A stretch of 64,000 bases of DNA from Archangium sp. (GTDB lineage Bacteria > Myxococcota > Myxococcia > Myxococcales > Myxococcaceae). The position numbers and the translations under genes are program-made. Below are positions 19,152-28,448 of the stretch, piece after piece. The stretch lies in assembly GCA_030681645.1 (NCBI GenBank), contig JAUXRX010000024.1, positions 124,001-188,000 on the forward strand, in the 5' to 3' direction. The notes under the pieces were generated by a model. That model did not search any database and was not told the origin of the DNA. It saw only the letters and a list, made by a program, of their open reading frames with translations. Within the stretch, counting starts at the first letter, position 1. The number at the start of each line of letters is the position of its first letter.

Positions 19152-19733
19152 TCAGTTGAGGTTGCCACCGCTGGGGTTGGCCTGGGAGCCGTAGCCGTTG
19201 TCGGGCAGGTTGTAGCTGAGGATCCCCTCCACGACGACGATGTCGTTGCCCGTGCGCGGCACCATCGTGTCGGAGACGCAGACCGCACCCACGATGACGT
19301 TCTGATCGTTGTCGCGCCCCCAGTCCTCCGCTGCCGGAAGGCCCTCATCGGCGTTGTCCCTGATGTAGATGAACACGTCGTCACGGCCGTCGCCGTCGAG
19401 ATCGGTGAAGAGTTCAGGGTGCGCAGGGTGGAACGTCGTCCAGAAGGTCGTCGCCGTCGTGTCCACGAAGCCCGTGTTCCAGGCGGACTCTACCGGGTTG
19501 TAGACCGCCGGCGTGGACAGGTAGGTGTTCCAGTTGGCGAAGTTCCGGGCGAAGTACGCTCGCGCGAACTGCAGGCCGCTGGCCGCGCAGGTGTTACGAG
19601 CCATGCTGCGGGTCGAGGCGATGGTGCGCTCCCGTTCCTGGTGAACGTACAACATCAGCCCCGAGACGATGGCGGCCAGGAGCCCCATCATCAGGAGCAC
19701 GGTGATCATCGCAGCGCCTCGCTGGCTCTTCAT
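19152..19733 (-). CDS. pilX: PilX-like minor pilin
   Basis: 193 aa. The N-terminus SQRGAAMITVLLMMGLLAAI is a class III-like prepilin start: a short basic leader, a glycine before the hydrophobic helix, and a helix running to about residue 30. As in known PilX proteins, the canonical Glu5 is not obvious. The globular part has TDLDGDGRDDVFIYI, a possible calcium loop. Its ATG overlaps the pilW stop by 4 bp, making it the last gene of pilY1-pilV-pilW-pilX. It would be part of the priming complex at the tip of type IV pili. Confidence 0.8.
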   Translation of the reverse strand: MKSQRGAAMITVLLMMGLLAAIVSGLMLYVHQERERTIASTRSMARNTCAASGLQFARAYFARNFANWNTYLSTPAVYNPVESAWNTGFVDTTATTFWTTFHPAHPELFTDLDGDGRDDVFIYIRDNADEGLPAAEDWGRDNDQNVIVGAVCVSDTMVPRTGNDIVVVEGILSYNLPDNGYGSQANPSGGNLN

Positions 19734-20788
19734 AGATTCTCCGCGCCAAGGTTCACGAGCTCAACGCGCCGCGTGTACAGGGTGCGCCTGAAGCCGTCGG
19801 GCACCACCGGCAGCGGGATCACGTGGTCTTCCAGGTTCTGCGGCGAGGTCTCGTTCGTCAGCAGGACCGTGCCATTGGAGGCGCGGAGCGTCCTCAGGCT
19901 GCGGGTCATCAACGAGACCCGCACCGCCTTGAGGCCGGGAACGAAGTTCGGGCCCAATGGACCATTGGCCCAGGTGATTTGAGCCGGGTCACCGCTGAAG
20001 GTGGGGTCGCTGCCGATGGCGAACTGCATGTCTTCTACGCCCAGTTGAATGAGCCGCGGCGTGCCCGTCGGCGCAAAGCCCTGAGACACGGAACCGACCC
20101 TGCCCGGCTCCATCATCAGGGAAGGCACCCCGTTGAAGGGGGCGATGAAGTAGTGCTCGAGCCTCACGGGCATCACCAGATCGCCCTTCTGAAAGCCCCG
20201 CTGAGGGTGGTCGGCGAAGTTGGCCACGCCTGATTCGTCGAACCCGAGCGAGACCCCCGGAGGCGAAGCCGTGAAGACCGGATTGGTGAGCAGCGCCCCG
20301 CTGGACATGTTGGTCGCCATCAAGATGTTCTGCGCGGCCGTCAGACCACCGCCGCTCAAGCCGGCCGTGGTCAGGCCGCCGGAGCAGCGGGCGAAGATCG
20401 CGCCGAAGCCACTCCGCTGAACGGTGGTGGCCGCGCCCTCGTCGACGCAGGACTCGAGGAGCGCCTGGCGATGCGTGCGCACCACCCAGAGCTCGTCTGG
20501 TCCCGTGGTGCTGTTGACGATGATGACGGGGCTCGTCCTCACCACGACGGCCCCGTGGGCCACGTAGACGCCCCCCGACATGCCCAGGCCCGCAGACTGG
20601 AGGGCGCTGGTGAGGGCCTCTCCACCCATCCGCGCGGCCTCGTTCGCGTCGGTGATCTCATGGCCCCTGCGGGACACGTTGACGCCCTGGATCACGATGG
20701 TGGTCGTCATCGCGACCACCACCACCAGGATGCTCATCGACACCATCAGCTCGATCAGCGTCATGCCCTTACGGTTTCCCTGGCTCAT
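19730..20788 (-). CDS. pilW: PilW-like minor pilin
   Basis: The ATG at 20788 overlaps the end of pilV by 4 bp; 352 aa. The prepilin leader MSQGNRKG is followed by MTLIELMVSMSILVVVVAM, a textbook class III cleavage site with Glu5. The long globular domain (about 300 residues) is typical of PilW. Strands near VGVEDMQFAIG and GLKAVRVSLMTRS match the conserved C-terminal part of PilW-type proteins. The product is processed by a PilD-type peptidase, which is not in this window. Confidence 0.88.
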   Translation of the reverse strand: MSQGNRKGMTLIELMVSMSILVVVVAMTTTIVIQGVNVSRRGHEITDANEAARMGGEALTSALQSAGLGMSGGVYVAHGAVVVRTSPVIIVNSTTGPDELWVVRTHRQALLESCVDEGAATTVQRSGFGAIFARCSGGLTTAGLSGGGLTAAQNILMATNMSSGALLTNPVFTASPPGVSLGFDESGVANFADHPQRGFQKGDLVMPVRLEHYFIAPFNGVPSLMMEPGRVGSVSQGFAPTGTPRLIQLGVEDMQFAIGSDPTFSGDPAQITWANGPLGPNFVPGLKAVRVSLMTRSLRTLRASNGTVLLTNETSPQNLEDHVIPLPVVPDGFRRTLYTRRVELVNLGAENL

Positions 20789-21390
20789 TGGGCAAACACC
20801 TCGCGCCCCACCAGGGCGCTGTCGGTCGTCTGCGCGGCTTGCGCCTTCTTCTCGATCACCCGCACCCACTGGGTGGTCACGAAGGTCCCGGCCGGCACGA
20901 TGCCACCAGGCGTGAACGATGCGGCGCTCCTGGTGGCGGCCACTTCCCTGCAAAAGACCCCCTGGGGAATGTTCGCGTCGGCGCAGGTGGTGATGCTGGT
21001 GGGGCATGCAGGGGTCGAACCGCTGGTGCAGCGCATCAGCATCCCGTTGCCCCCCACGAAGAAGAGCGCCCCGGTGCTCAGGTCACCTGCCACCACCACG
21101 CTGGGGTCCATCGTCCAGTGGCCGGTGCCGATCGCCTCCAGCGGAGGCATGGTGGTCGCGGTGGTGGCGGTCGCCGCAGTGTAGAGCTGTTCCTTGTTCT
21201 GGAGCCGCACCCGGGACAGCGTGTTGTCGATCAGGACGGACTTGTAGAGCAGGCGCTGCCCCTCGAAGAGGGACTTGTTGGCGGCGATGATGCCCGTGAT
21301 CGCCCCCACCGCCCCCACCAGCATGATTCCCAGCGCGATCATCACCTCGAGCAGGCTGAAGCCGCGCCTGCGCGATTCGACGGTCCTCAT
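20785..21390 (-). CDS. pilV: PilV-like minor pilin
   Basis: The start is the ATG at 21390, overlapping the pilY1 stop; 201 aa. The leader MRTVESRRRG is followed by FSLLEVMIALGIMLVGAVGA, a canonical prepilin helix with Glu5. A cysteine-containing globular domain (RCTSGSTPACPTS, ITTCAD) follows. The 4-bp overlaps with pilY1 and pilW indicate translational coupling and fixed stoichiometry. By analogy with Myxococcus xanthus, whose genome carries several such minor-pilin/PilY1 clusters, it forms the pilus tip with PilW, PilX and PilY1. Confidence 0.88.
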   Translation of the reverse strand: MRTVESRRRGFSLLEVMIALGIMLVGAVGAITGIIAANKSLFEGQRLLYKSVLIDNTLSRVRLQNKEQLYTAATATTATTMPPLEAIGTGHWTMDPSVVVAGDLSTGALFFVGGNGMLMRCTSGSTPACPTSITTCADANIPQGVFCREVAATRSAASFTPGGIVPAGTFVTTQWVRVIEKKAQAAQTTDSALVGREVFAQ

Positions 21391-24300
21391 CTCAGCAGCC
21401 TCCTGATCCAGCCCATGAGGCGGTAGGCCAGGCCCTGGTTGTTGTTCACCGTCAATGCGGGGTTCAGCGTCGAGGCGGTCACCACCGCTGCGGGCATGCT
21501 CGCAGCGGGGGTGTAGTTCATCGAACCCGTCTGGGAGCTGACGACCCCCTTGAAGGCACCGGTCCCCTTGTCGCGATAGACCGCCACGCCGCCATACGAG
21601 GCGCGGGTCCCGGCGAAGCCCGCGGTGAGCGCTCCAGTATCGGCGGTGCCGAGGTTCACCGAATAGGTCTGGCCCTGGACGGTGGGGGACACGGCCATCA
21701 CGTCGCCGATCTTGTCGTAGGCGGTGGCGAAGTACGCGACCGAGCCGGCGACCGTGATGGTGCCATGCACCCGCTCGCCGAGCGCAAACACCCTGGGGAA
21801 GTCGGGCACTTCCTGCATCACGCCCTTCGCGCTGGCCAGCAGCACCGAGCCTGCGGTCCAGGCCGTGATGCCGTCGAGCTCGAGACCACCGACGGTCTGC
21901 ACGGGCACCTGGCGTGGCGTCTCGTAGAGCGCGACGTGCAGGCGGCCCGCCACGGTGGTCGGGTCGGAAATCCAATCTGCACCGGCAGTCCCGAAGATAA
22001 GAACCCGCTCGTTTTCATACGGCTGGAGCGACAGGCCCGGTGCGATGCCGCTGGGCACGCGTGCCACCGCGATGTTGGTGGTGATGGGCTGGGGGTTGGC
22101 CGCCGTGGACACCGTGTCGAAGGCGGGGAACTGGCACGGCAGCGCGGTGGTACAGCCCGCGAGATCGGTCGAGACGTGGATGTTCTGGCCAGTGGCGGCG
22201 TCGAGTTCCCAGATTCGGCCCTCGTGGTCTCCCACCAGCAGCACTCCCGCGCCGTCGGCACCCGTGAGGACGGTGGCGACCACCGGCACGGCGTTGTCGC
22301 TGGGGCCCGGTCCATCGTAGGGGCGTTCCCACTGCCACATCATCTGCCCGGTCGACGCTTCAATCGCATACACCTGAATGCCCTGCCGGCCAGCGGACAT
22401 GTTCGACACGGCGAACACCACGTAGGCAGGTTCCAGGCCGACCCGAATCTGTGAGCTGGTCAGACCCGCGGTTCCGCCGAGATCGCGGTAGTCATAGGCC
22501 TTCTGATACCCCACGAAGTTCTGCCTGAACTTCGACGGGACGGCGTTGTCCCAGACCATCTCGTACTTGGGCGCGAGGTTCGGACCGGGCATCTGGCCCA
22601 GCGAATCGGTCATCAGGATGTTGGGCGAAAACTTCGGCGTCGAGCCGATCTGGAAGAGCGACCCGGTGTTGTCCCACAGCAGGCGGGGCAGCAGCGGGTT
22701 GGTCACGTCGAGCGCGAGAAGCTCGGTGCTCTGCCGCCCCAGCGAGAGGAGCAGCACCGAATGCCATTCCCGGATGCCCGTGCCAGAGAAGTCGGCGAAG
22801 ACGTCCATCACCACGGGCGAGGAATCGACCTGCGCGCCGTTGGTCTCGAGCCAGGGGAGTTGACTTGCGGGAAGGAAAGACCACAGCTCGGTTCCCCTCG
22901 GGACCGCGGTGCCCGAGGCGAAGTCGGCTGCCCAGTCCTTCTTGAACTTGGCGGCAGGGTGGTTGTCCTCGTTGAACGTGACTCCGTTCGGGCCGGTGTA
23001 GCCGTCCCCGCCTCCGATGTAGAATGCATGCAATTGACCGTCGTAGGCGGCGGCGAAGGCCACGGTCGGCCGCGGAGCGCCGTTGTCCACGATGTTGGGA
23101 GAAGGCTCCAACACCGCGGCCGTGGAGTGAACGAACCCGCCGAGGTGTGCCCGGTTGTCATTGAGGTCCGTGCAGTCCCCGTCGCCCGGCGAGAAGTCGG
23201 CATTGACGCCGGTGTAGCAGAAGCCGCGCACCCGCTGAACCAACCACGCCGCTGCAGGCGTCTCGTTGATGAACTTGGCGATGTTCGCGGGGGCACAGCT
23301 TGGGTTGCCCCAATCGTTGCCGCTGTTGACCTTCGAGAAGTTGAGCATCTGCTGCACGTCGCACAACCCGTCCGCGCCGACGACCATGTGCAGCCCCGGC
23401 TCGAGGCCGTCGAAGGTCGGCGTGGTGACCCGGGCGTCGTACCCCATCACATCGACACAGTTGGTGACGACAGGGGGGCAGGCCATGGTGGTGTCGAACT
23501 TCTCGCCGTCGATGGCCTCGGGCTTCCAGCCGCCTTGAAGCTGGTTGTTCGGCGCGTTGGCCCCACCCGCCATCGTCGTGCTCGAATAGTCCTTGGGGTA
23601 GCCACCGACCCAGGTGATGAGATTGCGCAGGCCAGGCGAAGGGCTGATGCCGGTGGGTGTGTTGAGTTCTGACGAGTCGAAGATGAGGGAAGAGGTGAAA
23701 GACTGCTCACCGGCACTCAAACCACTCATCGAGTGAGAGCGGAAATGGCCTGGGTAATACGGCCACACCCAGCGCTTCTGGTTGGGCACGTTGCTGGAGT
23801 CGAAGTTCCTCACTGCGGCGTTGCCTGAATACCCGCTCACCGCCGAGAAAGTCGGGGTGATGACCTGGTCGACATAGGCGGGGGCGTTGGCGCTGGCGTA
23901 GACGATGGTGGGTCCCGCGAGGGCGCGCTCAGACGAGATCGGGACGCCGCCGAGGTTGAGCATCGAGTTGAGCACGATGCGTGCGCCGAGAGGCTTGGCC
24001 GAGACGTCGTGACCACCGACGTAGATCATGACCCCCTTCTGGTCGTCTTCCTGGCCCATGTCGAAGACGTCGTAGTCATCGGTGAGGTCGGCGTCATTGC
24101 GATACACCAGCATCCGCGAGACGTAGGTGCGAAGGAGCGAGCCCGTGCTCACCTTCGGACGCTGGTGCGAGACCGTTCCGCTCTGGCCGTCGAACATCCA
24201 GTCGGCGACCTGCGAGAAGATGTTGCCCGGCGCGAGGAAATCAGCGCAGGGTTTTCCCTGGCCCGGGTCGCTGCAGTTTCGCAGGTTGGAGGACAAGGTC

Positions 24301-25607
24301 GTGTTCACGTAGTCGATGCCATTGGTGAACATGAATCTCGGCGGCGAGGCAGCGCTGCCGATTGACCCCTCGAAGCTCCCGATGCTCGCGCACTCGGCCA
24401 TCATGTTCCCTCCGCTCTGCACGAAGGCCGTCAGCGAGACGAACGCCGCGGAGTCAGCAGCGTTGTTGCTGTCCCAGTGGGGCGCCCAGTAGAGCCGGTA
24501 GGTGGGGTAGGCGCCGGTCTTCTGATTGAGGATCCCCGTGGGGTAGGCGGCGTCGGTGAATCTGAGGTCTGCCAGGCCCATGCGATTGTAGATGGACCCG
24601 GCCTTGGCCTGAGCAGCCGTCGCCGGTGTACCCGCAGTGGCGCCGCTCGAGCCGTTGACGGTGCACCCCGAGACATTGCCGATGGCGCAGCCCTGGCTGT
24701 CATTTCCGTTGGTGGCGCCGGCCGCAGTCGACCTGAGCCAGAGCCCGGAGATCTTGAGGTACTTGTCGAGCACTCCCGCGCTGCCGGCGGTGCCATTTCC
24801 GAAGCTGGGGTCGAAGAGCGCGAACGGCGGGGGGGGAACGGTGATGCGGCGTTCGACCTGGGCGTTGAAGCCCACCGTGGCCTGGTGCATGTTCACGTAG
24901 TGGCAGGCGCTCGAGTACTCGATGTTGCTGACAGTCGCCACGGCGCTGCTCATGGTGCTGGCCGCGGCGGCGGTGCAGCTCGTGATGAAGGGGCTGAACG
25001 CGATGAGCGGAAAGGCGTTGGCTCCCGTGTCGCCGGACTTGAGGAGATCCCACACCTTCTGGGCGTCGGCGGCGTCGATGATGAAGGGGCCTCCGCTGTA
25101 GGTGATCTTGGTGAAGTTCGGCGTGGTGAGGTTGGCGGCGCTCAGGGCGTTGTACCGGGGCCACGCCTCGGTGCTGACGAACGTGTTGAGGGGACCCACG
25201 GCGAAGGTGGACCCAGCCGCAGGCCAGGCTCCCCAGGTCACGTTCACGACGGGCTGTTCGGTGAGGTTCTCGATGCTGAAATCGCACCCATCGTTCCACT
25301 TCGGGTCTGCCGGGGTCGACACCGCGGCGTCGAGGACGGCTGTGTTGGTCGGCTTGCACCGGTTGACCGACTGCTTGGTCGGGTCGTTGGCGATGTAGAT
25401 GGTCACCGGGGCACTGGCGTTGCGGTGGCCCGCCTGGTTGGCCTGCAGAATGCGGTAGACCAGGCCATAGGCTGACACCGAGCCCGCCTGCGACTGGAAG
25501 GTCGACTCCATCGGAATGATGAGCGCCCCACGGGAGAAGGGCACGTTGTCCGCAAATGCGGCACCAGCCATCAGCGCACAGAGGAGTACAGCTCGAAATC
25601 GGGTCAT
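21387..25607 (-). CDS. pilY1: PilY1-type pilus tip adhesin
   Basis: The start is the ATG giving MTRFRAVLLCALMAGAAFA, a Sec signal peptide; 1406 aa. The frame is open further upstream, but those residues look spurious. The N-terminal 700 residues are a variable region. From about residue 880 a PilC/PilY1 beta-propeller is apparent (VAFAAAYDGQLHAFYIGGGD, SLGRQSTELLALDVTNP, AGVLLVGDHEGRIWELDAATG), with an acidic loop DVFADFSGTG near 1000 in the position of calcium-binding loops. It lacks the VWA domain found in some PilY1 proteins. It is first in the operon, 175 bp from the next upstream gene. It should sit at the pilus tip and promote extension and surface adhesion. Confidence 0.88.
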   Translation of the reverse strand: MTRFRAVLLCALMAGAAFADNVPFSRGALIIPMESTFQSQAGSVSAYGLVYRILQANQAGHRNASAPVTIYIANDPTKQSVNRCKPTNTAVLDAAVSTPADPKWNDGCDFSIENLTEQPVVNVTWGAWPAAGSTFAVGPLNTFVSTEAWPRYNALSAANLTTPNFTKITYSGGPFIIDAADAQKVWDLLKSGDTGANAFPLIAFSPFITSCTAAAASTMSSAVATVSNIEYSSACHYVNMHQATVGFNAQVERRITVPPPPFALFDPSFGNGTAGSAGVLDKYLKISGLWLRSTAAGATNGNDSQGCAIGNVSGCTVNGSSGATAGTPATAAQAKAGSIYNRMGLADLRFTDAAYPTGILNQKTGAYPTYRLYWAPHWDSNNAADSAAFVSLTAFVQSGGNMMAECASIGSFEGSIGSAASPPRFMFTNGIDYVNTTLSSNLRNCSDPGQGKPCADFLAPGNIFSQVADWMFDGQSGTVSHQRPKVSTGSLLRTYVSRMLVYRNDADLTDDYDVFDMGQEDDQKGVMIYVGGHDVSAKPLGARIVLNSMLNLGGVPISSERALAGPTIVYASANAPAYVDQVITPTFSAVSGYSGNAAVRNFDSSNVPNQKRWVWPYYPGHFRSHSMSGLSAGEQSFTSSLIFDSSELNTPTGISPSPGLRNLITWVGGYPKDYSSTTMAGGANAPNNQLQGGWKPEAIDGEKFDTTMACPPVVTNCVDVMGYDARVTTPTFDGLEPGLHMVVGADGLCDVQQMLNFSKVNSGNDWGNPSCAPANIAKFINETPAAAWLVQRVRGFCYTGVNADFSPGDGDCTDLNDNRAHLGGFVHSTAAVLEPSPNIVDNGAPRPTVAFAAAYDGQLHAFYIGGGDGYTGPNGVTFNEDNHPAAKFKKDWAADFASGTAVPRGTELWSFLPASQLPWLETNGAQVDSSPVVMDVFADFSGTGIREWHSVLLLSLGRQSTELLALDVTNPLLPRLLWDNTGSLFQIGSTPKFSPNILMTDSLGQMPGPNLAPKYEMVWDNAVPSKFRQNFVGYQKAYDYRDLGGTAGLTSSQIRVGLEPAYVVFAVSNMSAGRQGIQVYAIEASTGQMMWQWERPYDGPGPSDNAVPVVATVLTGADGAGVLLVGDHEGRIWELDAATGQNIHVSTDLAGCTTALPCQFPAFDTVSTAANPQPITTNIAVARVPSGIAPGLSLQPYENERVLIFGTAGADWISDPTTVAGRLHVALYETPRQVPVQTVGGLELDGITAWTAGSVLLASAKGVMQEVPDFPRVFALGERVHGTITVAGSVAYFATAYDKIGDVMAVSPTVQGQTYSVNLGTADTGALTAGFAGTRASYGGVAVYRDKGTGAFKGVVSSQTGSMNYTPAASMPAAVVTASTLNPALTVNNNQGLAYRLMGWIRRLLR

Positions 25608-25642
25608 GGACGAGCCCTCGGGAAGGATGCGACCAGCCTGGT

Positions 25643-25657
25643 AGCAAGACGCATTCC
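25643..25657 (-). promoter_or_regulatory. Possible sigma-54 promoter for the pilY1 operon
   Basis: On the minus strand, GG at 25657-25656 is separated by 10 nt from the GC in TTGCT, which matches the GG-N10-GC rule and the -12 consensus. The -24 half matches poorly (GGAATG against the consensus GGCACG). The predicted transcription start, near 25632, would leave a leader of about 25 nt before the pilY1 ATG. A 9-bp inverted repeat (CCCCCAACG at 25659-25667 and CGTTGGGGG at 25684-25692) lies directly upstream. Sigma-54 control of pilus genes is known in myxobacteria; the assignment here is inference. Confidence 0.3.
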
Positions 25658-25782
25658 CCCCCCAACGATCCCTCGTTTCAGAGCGTTGGGGGCCCACCTC
25701 GGCCGCCGAACGATCCCCCACCAACGCCCTCGCAAGAAGTAGCGGCCACAATTTGCGACTGGGCACATCAGCCCACCCGGGA

Positions 25783-26598
25783 TCACGGGACCTGCCTGAG
25801 CAGCCCCTGGGCCTGCACGTTGTCCGGGTCGGCACGCAGCAGGGCCTCGAGGTGGCGCCGCGCCTTGACGAAGTCACCGCGCTCCATCGCCATCCGCCCG
25901 AGGTTCCCCAACGCCTTCACGTGTGACGGGTCGAGGGTGAGCACCTGCTCGAAGCGCTGCTCGGCCCGCGCGAGCTGGCCCTGGCGCCTGGCCACCAGCC
26001 CGAGATCGAAGAGCGCGCGGGGATCGCGCGGATCGCGGCGGGTGGCCTCGAGCAGCAGGGTCTCGGCGCGAGGGTACTCTCCGAGCTGCGCCAGCAGGCC
26101 CCCGAGGTCGATTCGAACGCGATTTTCAGACGGGTTCATGCGCAGGGCCACTTCGAGCTCGGACACGGCTTCGCGGAGCTTGCCCTGGGCCGCGAAGACC
26201 GAGCCGAGCCGGTCGTGAGAGGACCACTCGTCCTCGGCGGCCAGGGCACAGCGCAGGGCCACCACGGCCTCGTCCCACGCCTTGAGGCGCGCCAGGCTCT
26301 TGCCCAGCGGGCCGCAGACCCGGTGGTCCAGCGGATCGGCAGCGGCCGCGAGGCGGAATTCGGCGACGGCCTCGGCCGAGCGGCCCGCGTTCTGGTGGAG
26401 GATTCCGAGGTTGTAGTGACCCTGGGCGTAGGCGGGGTCGATGGCCACGGCGAGTTCGAAGATGCGAGCGGGTGGATCTTCCGAGGGCAGCGGGAACAGC
26501 CCGCGAAACGCCGACAGGCCCAGGCCGATCAGGGCGAAGAGCCAGAGCTGGTAGTTGGCGTAGTCGAACCACCGCGAAAATACCCCCGCCGCCTTCAC
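25783..26598 (-). CDS. Membrane-anchored TPR protein
   Basis: 271 aa; the GTG start overlaps the preceding stop codon (GTGA). One transmembrane helix near the N-terminus (YQLWLFALIGLGLSAFRGLF, about residues 16-35) is followed by about six tetratricopeptide repeats (AYAQGHYNLGILHQNAGRSA, ALFDLGLVARRQGQLARAEQ and similar). It should act as a scaffold. It is the last gene of a three-gene operon with the multi-pass membrane protein and the lipoprotein, so all three may form one envelope complex. Confidence 0.85.
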   Translation of the reverse strand: MKAAGVFSRWFDYANYQLWLFALIGLGLSAFRGLFPLPSEDPPARIFELAVAIDPAYAQGHYNLGILHQNAGRSAEAVAEFRLAAAADPLDHRVCGPLGKSLARLKAWDEAVVALRCALAAEDEWSSHDRLGSVFAAQGKLREAVSELEVALRMNPSENRVRIDLGGLLAQLGEYPRAETLLLEATRRDPRDPRALFDLGLVARRQGQLARAEQRFEQVLTLDPSHVKALGNLGRMAMERGDFVKARRHLEALLRADPDNVQAQGLLRQVP

Positions 26599-27623
26599 AG
26601 GTTCTCCCGGACCTGCGGCTTGCGCACGCGCCAGAGGAAGGAATCGAAGTAGTAGTGGGTGAGCGCGATGCCCCCGAGCAGCGACTGGAACGCGGTTGGA
26701 TCGTATTGGTGCGGCTCCGCTTCGACGAAGCTCTTCACCACGACGACGGTGGCGGTCCAGGTCGCGATCACGCCCAGGTAGAGCAGCAGGCCCCGCTTCC
26801 CTGCCAGCGCCATGAAGAACCGCGACGTCTCCTTCACGCCGGCCCGGGCGCGCTTCTTGTCGTAGTGCCAGACGAGCACGGCGTACTGCACCGAATGGTA
26901 GATCTTCTCGTGGGCCGACAAGAGGAAGATGTTGGTGGTGAGGTTCATCAGCGCGTGGCCCGCCGTCACGCTCACCAGGAAGAGCTGCTTGCCCAGGCTG
27001 ACGGGCAGACCCGCAGCGCGCCGCTTCACCAGCGCTCGCACGTAGAAGCCGGCGCAGACCAGGGTGGCGAGCACGGCCACGCCCCGCACCACGAAGATGG
27101 TCATCGGGGCCGCGAGGTGCGGGAGCCCCAGCACGTGAAGCTGGACGAGCAGCGGCGTCAGCAGCCCCATGTTGAACGTCATCAGCATCAGCGCGCTCGA
27201 AACCAGCAGCGCGAAGTCGGTGCGGCCAGAACCGGGTGGCCCGCTCCTGGCCTCGTACAACCGGAGGAAGCCGTAGTTCTGCAGCAGGGCGTGAGCGCGA
27301 TCCCAGAAATACATGACGAAGGCGACCACCATCGGCTGGTTGCGCGTGACCCAGGCGAAGGTGAAGAACAGCACCGGGAACAGGATGATCTGAAGGCGGT
27401 TGGCGCGAAACTGGGCGCGATCACCCAGCGCCCGCACCCAGGTCGGGGCGTAGTGCCCGAGGGTGAAGGTGAGGTTCAGGAACACGAACAGCCGCGCTGG
27501 CTCGACGAGGTGGCCCAGCCAGAGGACCAGGGGCGCGCTCAGGAAGGCGATGCCCGAATACAACGCGAGGTCTGCTGGCGCGCTGATCAACCACGAGGCG
27601 GGCCTGGCGACGGGCGCGGCCAT
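26595..27623 (-). CDS. Multi-pass membrane protein, unknown function
   Basis: The start is the ATG giving MAAPVARPASWLISAPADLA, 2 nt after the upstream gene's stop; 342 aa with about eight or nine hydrophobic helices. Conserved-looking polar residues inside or beside helices include TLGHYAPTW, MYFWDRAHALLQNYG, AHEKIYHSVQYAVLVWHYDKK and a C-terminal HYYFDSFLWRVRK. The several histidines at helix ends could bind metal or heme, but I cannot name the family. It is translationally coupled to the TPR gene. Confidence 0.8.
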   Translation of the reverse strand: MAAPVARPASWLISAPADLALYSGIAFLSAPLVLWLGHLVEPARLFVFLNLTFTLGHYAPTWVRALGDRAQFRANRLQIILFPVLFFTFAWVTRNQPMVVAFVMYFWDRAHALLQNYGFLRLYEARSGPPGSGRTDFALLVSSALMLMTFNMGLLTPLLVQLHVLGLPHLAAPMTIFVVRGVAVLATLVCAGFYVRALVKRRAAGLPVSLGKQLFLVSVTAGHALMNLTTNIFLLSAHEKIYHSVQYAVLVWHYDKKRARAGVKETSRFFMALAGKRGLLLYLGVIATWTATVVVVKSFVEAEPHQYDPTAFQSLLGGIALTHYYFDSFLWRVRKPQVRENL

Positions 27624-27625
27624 GG

Positions 27626-28339
27626 CTAGTTCGGGCTCGTCGTCTCGTAGCCCTCCGGCACCGGGGCGCCCGGCATCAGCCGCACCGGCTGCCGCTCGGT
27701 GGGCTCGACCGCGGGCCCCGGGGCCACGCCCGCATCGACCACGACCACCACGCGGCTCTCGCTCTTTCCCCAATAGCCGCTGCGGGTGAACAAGTAGCTG
27801 GTCACCGAGCCCGGAGCGCCGAAGCGCTTCACGCAGTCTGCGCTGGGGCCGACCACCTGCGTGGTGGCCACGCCTCCGTCGCTGATCCGGCCCGGTGGAC
27901 CAGGTGAGAAGCACTTGCCGAAGAGGGCCACGAAGGTCTTCTCTTCCATCCCCGCGACCAGCTCCAGGCTTCCGGCGTCGGTCGAGACCACGCCGGGCAC
28001 CGCTTCGGGCGCTGGGGCGCTGTCGGTCGGTGGAAATCGACCCGCGAAGGGATCGGCTGGTGGTGGATCCTTCGGCTTCGGGGCCCTCTCGCGCGCGACC
28101 CGGGCCTGCTCGGCGCGCAGCTTCGAGGCCAACGCAGCGGCGCGCGGCTTTTCGATGGTGTCCTCCGGCACGGCGTCAAGGCCCACCAGGACGGCCTTCA
28201 TCTCGTCGGAGTCGAAGGCGTCGTCTCCCTCGCGAGCGATGAGGATCGATTGCCTCGACTCCAGATTGTAGAACTCCGCGCTCGTCTTCTTGCGACAGCC
28301 GGACAGGCCCATCAGCAAGCAAAGCAGAACGATTCTCAT
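27626..28339 (-). CDS. Lipoprotein, unknown function
   Basis: 237 aa. The signal peptide MRIVLLCLLMGLSGC has lipobox LSGC, with Arg-Lys-Lys after the cysteine. A short helical region, a Pro/Asp/Ala-rich stretch (KPKDPPPADPFAGRFPP) and a C-terminal domain with two cysteines (GKCFSPG and SADCVKRF) follow. No known domain is recognised. It is first in the operon with the membrane protein and the TPR protein. Confidence 0.78.
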   Translation of the reverse strand: MRIVLLCLLMGLSGCRKKTSAEFYNLESRQSILIAREGDDAFDSDEMKAVLVGLDAVPEDTIEKPRAAALASKLRAEQARVARERAPKPKDPPPADPFAGRFPPTDSAPAPEAVPGVVSTDAGSLELVAGMEEKTFVALFGKCFSPGPPGRISDGGVATTQVVGPSADCVKRFGAPGSVTSYLFTRSGYWGKSESRVVVVVDAGVAPGPAVEPTERQPVRLMPGAPVPEGYETTSPN

Positions 28340-28448
28340 GGGTGAACTGTCCCCCTGCTTCCCGCATCACGCAAGTTTGGTTCGAGCCGCACTCCACGCA
28401 GGCCCGCTCCACGCTGACGCTCCAACGACCGGGTGCTACTCTTCACCC

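Noticed and set aside
25743..25760. Second sigma-54-like element (TGGCC...TTGC) upstream of pilY1
   Set aside because: GG and GC are separated by 12 nt rather than 10, which does not fit sigma-54 geometry.
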